In this document: positions 1 through 5,395 of the stretch, in pieces | Numbering within the stretch: position 1 is the first letter of the stretch | Layout of the letters: the number at the start of each line of letters is the position of its first letter | Assembly: GCA_002347705.1 (NCBI GenBank) | Contig: DDWY01000018.1 | Coordinates: 1-5,395, forward strand | Source: Anaerolineaceae bacterium UBA2274 | GTDB lineage: Bacteria > Chloroflexota > Anaerolineae > Anaerolineales > Anaerolineaceae | Reading direction: 5' to 3' | Length of the DNA: 5,395 nucleotides | The notes under the pieces: model-generated | What the model was told of the DNA's origin: nothing | The model's database searches: none | What the model saw: the letters and a program-made list of their open reading frames with translations, nothing else | Translations under genes and position numbers: made by a program

Positions 1-912
1 AGCAATGCTGCTGATGGCCGCAAGGGCTCTTTCAACCGCCTCAAAACCAAGATCACGGGTATCAGGCACTAATTTTGAGAAAGCCTGCCTTAAAACCAAG
101 CGCTGCAGGCTCAGGTGTAGACCCAGAAAGATTTCCCTGCCAAAAACCAGGCCTTGCTCCACAGTCCGCACAAGCGCACGCGCGAAAGCCTCATCAGCGA
201 GAGTTTCGAGCAATTCACGGTCGGCTGAAAGGGTTAGGGCGGTGCGAACCAGCGCCTGCCTGAAACCCGGCTTGCTTTCTTCAAGCTGCGGGATGAGTTC
301 GTGGCGTAAACGGTTGCGGAAGAAAGTTGGGTTGACATTGCTCTCATCCTCAAGCACTTCCAGACCGTTTGCCTGGCAGTATTGCTGGATTTCCTGCCTG
401 TGAATGGCAAGCATCGGGCGGAAAAGGGGCAGTTCGGGATCGATCACGCTCAAAAAACTCCGGGGCTGCATGCCAGAGAGTCCGCTCAAACCGCTTCCGC
501 GCAGGAAGTGCATCAGGACTGTCTCCACCTGGTCGTCTGCCTGGTGCCCCACCACCACCCCCTGGGCGCCGTGTTCACGCGCGAGATTGAACAAAAAGCG
601 ATACCGGCAAAAACGAGCCGCTTCTTCGATGCCAAGTTTGTTTTGCAGCGCAAATTGCCCCACATCCTCCCGCTGGCTGTAGAAAGGCAATTCCCAGTCA
701 GCCACGCGTTGGCAGAGGGCGTCTGCCTGGGCTGCGGAACTCTCGCGCAGGGCATGATCGAGATGCCCAACCAGCAGCTTGAAACCGCCCTCCCTCAGGC
801 AGTGAAGCAGGCAGAGACTGTCCGCACCACCTGAAACCCCCACAACCAGTGGCAGGTCAGGGTTGACAGCGCAATCCTTAATCAATGCCTGAGTGATACG
901 TTTTGCCAGCAT
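1..912 (-). CDS. tilS: tRNA(Ile)-lysidine synthetase TilS, 3' end beyond window
   Basis: This cytoplasmic enzyme uses ATP to attach lysine to C34 of the CAU-anticodon tRNA-Ile, so that it reads AUA and is charged with isoleucine. I translated 304 codons with no stop up to the left edge. The N-terminal PP-loop ATPase domain is clear: SGGADS at residues 27-32, HLDHALR at 50-56, GIEEAAR at 94-100, GHQADDQVET at 122-131, then LRGSGLSGLSGM at 137-148. A late family motif, DESN followed by RNRLRHELIP, lies at 189-208. The remaining ~95 residues are helical and fit the start of the TilS substrate-binding region; any C-terminal domain is outside the window. ATG at 912 is the first start codon available after the -10 box and has no Shine-Dalgarno sequence, which suggests leaderless translation. 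It is divergent from coaE. The identification is firm; only the C-terminus is unseen. Confidence 0.96.
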   Translation of the reverse strand, partial: MLAKRITQALIKDCAVNPDLPLVVGVSGGADSLCLLHCLREGGFKLLVGHLDHALRESSAAQADALCQRVADWELPFYSQREDVGQFALQNKLGIEEAARFCRYRFLFNLAREHGAQGVVVGHQADDQVETVLMHFLRGSGLSGLSGMQPRSFLSVIDPELPLFRPMLAIHRQEIQQYCQANGLEVLEDESNVNPTFFRNRLRHELIPQLEESKPGFRQALVRTALTLSADRELLETLADEAFARALVRTVEQGLVFGREIFLGLHLSLQRLVLRQAFSKLVPDTRDLGFEAVERALAAISSIA

Positions 913-927
913 AGTAAGATTATAGCA
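913..927 (-). promoter_or_regulatory. Extended -10 promoter of tilS, leaderless type
   Basis: On the minus strand, TATAAT (919-924) is a perfect -10 consensus and is preceded by TGC (925-927), making an extended -10 (TGnTATAAT). Six bases (CTTACT) separate it from the tilS ATG, so transcription should begin at or within a base or two of the A of the start codon. No convincing -35 is seen at 17 bp spacing (942-947 reads TCGAGG). The extended -10 may compensate for this. The sequence match is direct; promoter activity is inferred. Confidence 0.7.
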
Positions 928-963
928 TCCGTAAGGTTTTTCCTCGACAAAGCCGCAATGTTG

Positions 964-975
964 TATACTTATGCA
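964..975 (+). promoter_or_regulatory. -10 promoter of coaE, leaderless type
   Basis: TATACT (964-969) is one mismatch from the -10 consensus and is followed by exactly six bases before ATG at 976. This is the same spacing as the tilS promoter on the other strand. Transcription would start at the ATG itself, giving an mRNA without a leader, which agrees with the lack of any Shine-Dalgarno sequence upstream. No good -35 is present; the 17-bp position (941-946) reads TCCTCG. This box also argues against the in-frame ATG at 958, which lies upstream of the predicted transcript. Confidence 0.6.
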
Positions 976-2040
976 ATGAAACCCGCACCCTTTGTGATCG
1001 GTATTACAGGCAATATCGCATCTGGCAAAAGCGTGGTCTTGCAGTACCTGGCAAACCTTGGCGCTCTGACGATCGACGCAGACCTGGTGGCGCAGGAAAC
1101 CTACTTGCACGGCAATCCCGCTTACGAAGCTATCCTGGCGCGTTTTGGCTCCGACCTTACCTTCAGCGATGGGCAGATCAACCGCAGCAAACTGGGGCGG
1201 ATCGTTTTCCGCGATCCTGCTGCCCTGGCAGAGCTGGAAGCGATCATTCATCCCCTGGTCACCCAAAAAATCCTTGACCTCGTTCAAAACACCCATCGGG
1301 ATGTAGTTGCAATTGAAGCTATCAAACTTTTTGAGTCAGGGATCGACAAACAATGCAAAGCTGTTTGGGCAATCGCGGCAGATGATGACGTGCGGCTCGA
1401 GAGGCTGATGGAAGGTCGCGGACTGGACGAAAAGGCGGCGCGTCAGCGCATCAATTCCCAGTCGCCACAATCCGAGAAGATAGGTTTGGCAGACCAGGTA
1501 ATTTATACTGATACCAATTTCAGCCACACTTACGAGCAGACTTCCAAGTATTTTTTGGACTTAGAGTTGTCGCCTTTTGAGGTAGTTTCTGAGAACAGTG
1601 AGATCAGACTCAGCCATCTCAACCCAAACAGTTTTGGTGTTGCCTCCGCTTTCATGGAGGAAAAAACCGAACAAAAATGGCAACCTGAAGATCTTTATCG
1701 TTTGCTCGGTCAAAGAACAACAGCAGCTTTTTATCATGGTGACAAATTGGTCCAAATGATGATTTTGAGGGTTGAGCAAGGTATGGGGGGCTACCTGGCG
1801 CATGCGCCTTTTCGGTCCGAGCAACTGCCCTTGAAGGTCAGTTTTCCACTGCTTAAGCAGTACCTGTCTGGAACAGCCGACATGCTGATTGTGGCAAAGG
1901 ATTTCATTTCACCGGAAGAAGCAAAGTTATTGGGGCTTACCTATGGCGACGACGAACCGCCAGTCCATCCGATTCTTTACACCAACTTTCTGCGAAAGTA
2001 TGGTTTGATGCCGGGTGAGGTCTATTTCAGCAAAATCTGA
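976..2040 (+). CDS. coaE: Dephospho-CoA kinase CoaE with unrecognised C-terminal extension
   Basis: CoaE phosphorylates the 3'-hydroxyl of dephospho-CoA with ATP, the last step of coenzyme A synthesis, in the cytosol. The product is 354 aa from ATG 976. An in-frame ATG at 958 would add six residues but lies upstream of the putative -10 box. Residues 1-~195 are the kinase: P-loop GNIASGKS (12-19), IDADLVA (33-39) with the conserved aspartate pair, IIHPLV (90-95), LFESG (118-122), the lid-like segment GRGLDEKAARQRINSQ (147-162), and ADQVIY (172-177). The usual PLLFE motif reads AIKLFE here. CoaE is normally about 200 aa; residues ~200-354 are an extra domain I cannot name. It is not the GrpB/UPF0157 domain fused to mycobacterial CoaE, since that domain's histidine/GSTSVPG-type signature is absent. 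It is divergent from tilS and 63 nt upstream of cdaA. The kinase assignment is strong; the function of the extension is unknown. Confidence 0.93.
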   Translation: MKPAPFVIGITGNIASGKSVVLQYLANLGALTIDADLVAQETYLHGNPAYEAILARFGSDLTFSDGQINRSKLGRIVFRDPAALAELEAIIHPLVTQKILDLVQNTHRDVVAIEAIKLFESGIDKQCKAVWAIAADDDVRLERLMEGRGLDEKAARQRINSQSPQSEKIGLADQVIYTDTNFSHTYEQTSKYFLDLELSPFEVVSENSEIRLSHLNPNSFGVASAFMEEKTEQKWQPEDLYRLLGQRTTAAFYHGDKLVQMMILRVEQGMGGYLAHAPFRSEQLPLKVSFPLLKQYLSGTADMLIVAKDFISPEEAKLLGLTYGDDEPPVHPILYTNFLRKYGLMPGEVYFSKI

Positions 2041-2103
2041 GGATTAAGCGAGAAAAAGGTTGCTTTAGGGGGTATACTTTAAAGTAGGAAAATAATTAAA
2101 AAT
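2041..2103 (+). promoter_or_regulatory. coaE-cdaA spacer with candidate promoter and 12-bp palindrome
   Basis: A -10-like TATACT sits at 2073-2078, and the perfect inverted repeat TACTTTAAAGTA (2075-2086) overlaps it and the expected transcription start near 2085. The leader would be short (about 19 nt) and A-rich. Its only purine patch, AGGA at 2086-2089, lies 14 nt from the cdaA ATG, which is far for a Shine-Dalgarno. No recognisable -35 exists at 16-18 bp spacing and no terminator hairpin follows coaE, so read-through from coaE remains possible. The palindrome could be an operator; this is inferred from position alone. Confidence 0.4.
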
Positions 2104-3000
2104 ATGCAAGAACTGTGGAGTAACTTTCTTTTCATTCTGGAGCGTTTTACGTGGGCCAGTCTGTTGGATATTGTGTTAGTCACAATCGTTTTTGCGTTAA
2201 TTCTCTACCTTTTACGCGATACCGAGGCCCAAACCCTGCTGCGTGGAATTTTCCTGATCGTTATCCTCATTACTCTGCTGATCTCGCTGCTAGACCTGCC
2301 TGGTTTTTCCTGGCTGGTTGAAACGATCTCACCCGCACTCATTTTTGCGATCCCTGTGGTGCTTGCCCCGGAGATTCGACGCGGACTGGAGCGCATGGGC
2401 ACAGTCAGCGACTTGGGCTTGTTCAAGCATCGCAGTGCAATAGCCAACGAACAACTGGAGCAGACGCTTCAGTCTGTGACTGCCGCGGTGCTGCAGCTGG
2501 CGCAACGCCGGCATGGCGCGCTGATCATCCTGCGGCGCAAGCAGTTCTTGGATACTTACTACAAAAATGGTGTTCTGATGGACTCAGTTATCACTCCTCA
2601 GTTGCTGATGCAAATTTTCTATCCGAACACTCCGCTTCACGACGGGGCTGTGATCATCGACGAAAACAAGATCAAGGCGGCTGCCTGCGTGATGCCGCTT
2701 TCGAGCAGTGGCGTGCTCAATGCCACGGTTGATCGTTCGCTGGGCTTGCGCCACCGCGCCGCGCTCGGTATCAGCGAAGTCAGCGATGCCGTCGCGGTGG
2801 TCGTTTCAGAAGAAACCGGTACGATCTCGATTGCCCACCGAGGGCGCTTGATCCGACGTCTGGACAGCGACCGCCTCTTGAACACAATGCGCGCCCTCAT
2901 GACTTCCACCGAAGTCCTGCCCCGCCAAAAATCGCTACTTTCTTACTTCAAGCTTCGCAAACCTGAGCAAGAGGAGGAAACCGATGAAACTAATGCGTAA
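2104..3000 (+). CDS. cdaA: Diadenylate cyclase CdaA (DacA), membrane-anchored
   Basis: CdaA condenses two ATP into the second messenger c-di-AMP, which controls potassium and osmolyte transport and cell-wall homeostasis. The 298-aa length is close to that of known CdaA proteins. Three hydrophobic membrane segments lie at about residues 19-37, 47-63 and 67-88, followed by a linker and the cytosolic DAC domain. Catalytic-domain hallmarks are GALIILRR (138-145), PNTPLHDGAVIID (174-186) with the DGA motif at 180-182, RHRAALGISEVSDA (216-229) with the RHR motif, and VVVSEETGTISIAHRG (232-247). The threonine usually preceding RHR is leucine here (LGLRHR). The C-terminus is acidic (EQEEETDE) because the same DNA carries the Shine-Dalgarno of the next gene. 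It overlaps cdaR by 17 bp. ATG 2104 places the first membrane helix as expected for the family. The identification is firm. Confidence 0.96.
   Translation: MQELWSNFLFILERFTWASLLDIVLVTIVFALILYLLRDTEAQTLLRGIFLIVILITLLISLLDLPGFSWLVETISPALIFAIPVVLAPEIRRGLERMGTVSDLGLFKHRSAIANEQLEQTLQSVTAAVLQLAQRRHGALIILRRKQFLDTYYKNGVLMDSVITPQLLMQIFYPNTPLHDGAVIIDENKIKAAACVMPLSSSGVLNATVDRSLGLRHRAALGISEVSDAVAVVVSEETGTISIAHRGRLIRRLDSDRLLNTMRALMTSTEVLPRQKSLLSYFKLRKPEQEEETDETNA
2972..2977 (+). promoter_or_regulatory. Strong Shine-Dalgarno of cdaR inside cdaA
   Basis: A perfect AGGAGG lies 6 nt before the cdaR ATG at 2984, within the glutamate-rich final codons of cdaA. It selects ATG 2984 over the in-frame ATG at 2993. 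With the 17-bp gene overlap it suggests that cdaR translation is coupled to cdaA translation. Confidence 0.85.
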
Positions 3001-4207
3001 ACTCCTTTCCTTCCTCCCGACTTTGTTGACCGCTCTCGTGCTGGCGATCATTGTTTGGGTATCCTCAGTTACCGCAAGTGACCCGAATCAGATCATCACC
3101 TATGAAACTCCGATCGAATTGGAAATTCTTGGGCAAAACCCGGACCTGGTGATAACGCATCAAGAAGTAGAAGGCGTGTATGTCACGATCAAGGCTCCCA
3201 GCTCGATTCATGCCCGCCTGGCAAACGATCTCAGCCTGATCAACGCAAACTTAAACCTTTCAGGGCTGGAAGCCGGTGACCATAGCCTTATCCCCGAAGT
3301 GCTGATTGCGCTAAAACCGGCTCAGGTGGTGGAGGTTTCTCCAGCTTCTGTGGACCTCTCGCTCGAAAAGGTTTCCTCGAAAACCCTCCCCATCAGCCTG
3401 GTGCAGAAGGGGAGCTTGCCTGTGGGATATCAGACCCGCAGCGCAAGGCTAAGCCAGACGGAAGCCAAGCTGGTCGGGCCCGAATCACTGGTGAAAACCG
3501 TAGTGGAGATTGCTGCGACGATCGACGTCTCTGAGCTTACAACCAGCATTAGCCGCACGCTGGACCTGAAGCCACTTAATGAATCCGGAGTCATCGTGGA
3601 AGGGGTTGTACTCAGCCCCAACCGGGTTGAAGTGACCATCGACGTAGAGCAATTGGTCGGCTATCGCAATGTTTTTGTCAAGATCGTCACCAGAGGATCT
3701 GTGGCACAGGGCTACCACCTGAGCAGTATCGTGGTTAACCCGCCCACATTAACTATTTATGCCTCAAACCCTGACGTGATACGCGGTATGCCTGCCTATA
3801 TTGAGACTGAACCTGTCAATCTGAATGGCGCGCAGCAGAGTTTTGAGTCGCGGGTTGGTCTGCAGCTGCCAGAAGGCATCGTGGTGATTGGTGACCAATC
3901 CGTTTTGGTTACAGTAGGTGTGGAAGCCATCTATAACTCGACCCAAATCATTGGAGTGCCAGTCAGTGCGATCAATCTTGCAGACGGACTGCGGGCAGAG
4001 TTCTCACCACTTACAGTGGATGTTTACATCTCTGGTCCAATGAATCTGCTCGAAAATATCGGAACGACTTCGGTCTTTGTCACCCTGGATCTTACGGGAC
4101 TGACAGAGGGAACATACCAGTTATCCCCCAGAGTTGAACTTGACCGCCCCGAATTGCGGCTTGATTCGACTTTGCCAGGCTTAATTGAAGTCGTAATCAC
4201 GAGATAG
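2984..4207 (+). CDS. cdaR: YbbR-domain protein CdaR, likely regulator of CdaA
   Basis: In Firmicutes, CdaR is a single-pass membrane protein that binds CdaA and adjusts c-di-AMP synthesis, with YbbR repeats facing outside the membrane. This 407-aa product has a short basic N-terminus (MKLMRK) and one hydrophobic helix at about residues 8-29, a signal anchor. The rest is beta-rich with roughly four repeat units, at about 41-130, 134-222, 225-316 and 320-406. Repeat hallmarks include the recurring G-Y pattern in SLPVGYQ (144-150) and SVAQGYH (239-245), the VGPESLV segment (164-170) and its counterpart YISGPMNLL (348-356), and the recurrent ends VDLSLE, VEVTIDVE, VLVTVGVE and IEVVIT. The overlap with cdaA and the perfect Shine-Dalgarno support the start and the partnership. 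There is no catalytic signature. Family and context are strong; the direction of its effect on CdaA here is unknown. Confidence 0.92.
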   Translation: MKLMRKLLSFLPTLLTALVLAIIVWVSSVTASDPNQIITYETPIELEILGQNPDLVITHQEVEGVYVTIKAPSSIHARLANDLSLINANLNLSGLEAGDHSLIPEVLIALKPAQVVEVSPASVDLSLEKVSSKTLPISLVQKGSLPVGYQTRSARLSQTEAKLVGPESLVKTVVEIAATIDVSELTTSISRTLDLKPLNESGVIVEGVVLSPNRVEVTIDVEQLVGYRNVFVKIVTRGSVAQGYHLSSIVVNPPTLTIYASNPDVIRGMPAYIETEPVNLNGAQQSFESRVGLQLPEGIVVIGDQSVLVTVGVEAIYNSTQIIGVPVSAINLADGLRAEFSPLTVDVYISGPMNLLENIGTTSVFVTLDLTGLTEGTYQLSPRVELDRPELRLDSTLPGLIEVVITR

Positions 4208-4223
4208 AAAAAAACAAATAAAT

Positions 4224-4227
4224 AGGA
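4224..4227 (+). promoter_or_regulatory. Ribosome binding site of der
   Basis: AGGA, in the context TAGGATTTTA, lies 5 nt before ATG 4233 in an otherwise A/T-rich 25-nt gap after cdaR. It fixes the der start. No terminator hairpin or good promoter is visible in the gap, so der probably continues the cdaA-cdaR transcript. Confidence 0.65.
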
Positions 4228-4232
4228 TTTTA

Positions 4233-5395
4233 ATGGATAAACCTGTCATTGTGCTCGTCGGAAGACCCAACGTGGGTAAAAGTACTCTTTTCAACCGCCT
4301 GGTGGAACAGCGCCTCGCCATCATCGATGACGTTCCAGGCACCACGCGTGATCGGCTTGTGTCGGAAGGTTACTGGGCTGGACATAACTTTTTCGTGGTT
4401 GACACGGGCGGAATTGACCCAAGCAAACAGCGCGATCAAGCGCCACTATCAATTGGCTCTGCAGATTTCATCAACGAAATCCGCGCCCAGGTGGAAGTGG
4501 CAATCGAAGAAGCGGATGTGGTGGTGTTGGTGGTGGACGCGATCAGCGGGGTTACCCAGGCAGACCTGGAAGTCGCCAGCATGCTGCGCCGCCGCCAACG
4601 GAAACAGGAAGAAAAACTGATACCCCCTATTGTTCTGGCAGTCAATAAAGCGGATAGTGAAACCGCCCGCATGAATGCCCTGGACTTTTACTCCCTGGCG
4701 ATTGGTGAACCTTTCCCAATTTCAGCCATTCACGGCACTGGAACAGGTGACCTCCTGGATGAGATCGTGGCACATTTTCCGACACAGGTGGAAGAAGATA
4801 TTGAGGAAAATGCTATCAAGGTAGCCATCGTTGGCAAACCTAATGCCGGGAAGAGCAGCCTGCTTAATAAGATCATCGGCAAAGAACGCGCGATCGTCAG
4901 CAGCATTCCCGGCACAACGCGCGACGCAATTGATACACCCATCACAATTGACGGTCAGGATTACATCCTGATCGACACAGCTGGCATTCGGAAACGCGGA
5001 TCCATCATCCCTGGGGTTGAAAAGTACTCTGTGCTGCGAGCCATGCAGGCAATTGAACGCTGTGATGTGGCAGTGCTGGTTGTGGACGCTGTCACAGGAG
5101 TAACCGCCCAGGATACCCATATTGCCGGGTACATCAATGAAGCCTGGAAAAGCGTGATATTGGTGGTCAATAAATGGGATCTGATTGAAAAAGACACCAA
5201 CACCAGCATGGAATTCGAACGCGAAATTCGTCAACAGCTGAACTTTTTGCCCTACATCCCGATTTTGTTCCTTTCAGCTTTGAGCGGTCAGCGTGTGCAG
5301 CAGGTTTTGCCGCTGGTGAAACAGGTCCAGCAGGAACGCCTGCGCAAGGTGCCAACTTCCCTGTTGAACCGCATTCTGATCAACGCTCAGGACAT
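4233..5395 (+). CDS. der: GTPase Der (EngA), 3' end beyond window
   Basis: Der is an essential GTPase with two tandem G domains that helps the 50S ribosomal subunit mature. I translated 387 codons with no stop before the right edge; family members are usually about 435-490 aa, so roughly 50-100 residues are missing. G domain 1 shows GRPNVGKST (10-18), PGTTRDR (35-41), DTGG (57-60) and NKAD (138-141). G domain 2 shows GKPNAGKSS (201-209), PGTTRDA (226-232), DTAGIRKRG (248-256) and NKWD (313-316), then FLSAL as the G5 element. The C-terminal KH-like domain begins around residue 355 and is cut. Between VVDA (100-103) and NKAD there is a somewhat longer, charged stretch (RRRQRKQEEKLIPP, 119-132) than in typical Der, probably a surface loop. 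ATG 4233 has a suitable ribosome binding site and places the first P-loop at residue 10, as usual. It lies 25 nt after cdaR. The identification is firm. Confidence 0.96.
   Translation, partial: MDKPVIVLVGRPNVGKSTLFNRLVEQRLAIIDDVPGTTRDRLVSEGYWAGHNFFVVDTGGIDPSKQRDQAPLSIGSADFINEIRAQVEVAIEEADVVVLVVDAISGVTQADLEVASMLRRRQRKQEEKLIPPIVLAVNKADSETARMNALDFYSLAIGEPFPISAIHGTGTGDLLDEIVAHFPTQVEEDIEENAIKVAIVGKPNAGKSSLLNKIIGKERAIVSSIPGTTRDAIDTPITIDGQDYILIDTAGIRKRGSIIPGVEKYSVLRAMQAIERCDVAVLVVDAVTGVTAQDTHIAGYINEAWKSVILVVNKWDLIEKDTNTSMEFEREIRQQLNFLPYIPILFLSALSGQRVQQVLPLVKQVQQERLRKVPTSLLNRILINAQD

Noticed and set aside
382..834. 150-codon plus-strand open frame, and other plus-strand frames across 5-682
   Set aside because: They lie antisense to tilS, whose translation shows all family motifs. 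The plus-strand products have no recognisable domains and shadow-like composition.
958..975. Upstream in-frame ATG at 958 as the coaE start
   Set aside because: It adds six residues (MLYTYA) encoded by the -10 box itself, has no Shine-Dalgarno, and would lie upstream of the predicted transcript start. ATG 976 puts the P-loop at the usual distance from the N-terminus.
971..979. Two-codon mini-ORF (ATG CAA TGA) overlapping the coaE start
   Set aside because: It falls just upstream of the predicted transcription start, so it would not be transcribed; chance is sufficient.
2041..2072. Terminator after coaE
   Set aside because: I could find no GC-rich inverted repeat followed by a T-run. The only dyad is the AT-rich palindrome further on, which overlaps the promoter.
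4185..4224. Possible der promoter with TTGAAG as -35
   Set aside because: The 17-bp-spaced -10 position falls in a run of A with no TATAAT-like hexamer.
4722..5234. 170-codon minus-strand open frame
   Set aside because: It is antisense to the second G domain of der, which is unmistakable. The His/Cys-rich product looks like a reverse-strand shadow.

Overview
The window looks like a stretch of conserved bacterial chromosome. All five genes are housekeeping or signalling genes, and I see no mobile elements, phage genes, CRISPR arrays, rRNA or tRNA. Gene content, moderate GC (about 50-60% in most coding stretches sampled by eye) and protein style point to a free-living bacterium. My best guess is Chloroflexota, perhaps class Anaerolineae, but this is an impression from sequence style and is not proven.

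Layout: (1) Positions 1-912, minus strand: tilS, tRNA-Ile lysidine synthetase, whose 3' end runs off the left edge. (2) Positions 913-975: a short divergent intergenic region with two back-to-back -10 boxes, each exactly 6 nt from an ATG, suggesting that both flanking genes are transcribed as leaderless mRNAs. (3) Positions 976-2040, plus strand: a dephospho-CoA kinase (coaE) with an unrecognised C-terminal extension of about 150 residues. (4) Positions 2041-2103: a spacer with a candidate promoter and a perfect 12-bp palindrome. (5) Positions 2104-3000: cdaA, membrane diadenylate cyclase. (6) Positions 2984-4207: cdaR, a membrane-anchored YbbR-domain protein overlapping cdaA by 17 bp. (7) Positions 4233-5395: der (engA), the two-G-domain ribosome-assembly GTPase, cut by the right edge inside its C-terminal KH-like domain.

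Functionally, cdaA and cdaR form the familiar c-di-AMP synthase/regulator pair. Its usual third partner in Firmicutes, glmM, does not follow; der comes next, 25 nt downstream. coaE, cdaA, cdaR and der all point the same way with short gaps and no visible terminator, so they may be co-transcribed, with a possible extra promoter before cdaA.

I found no obviously new multi-gene system. The most novel items are the CoaE C-terminal domain, the mirror-symmetric leaderless promoter pair, and the palindrome at the cdaA promoter.
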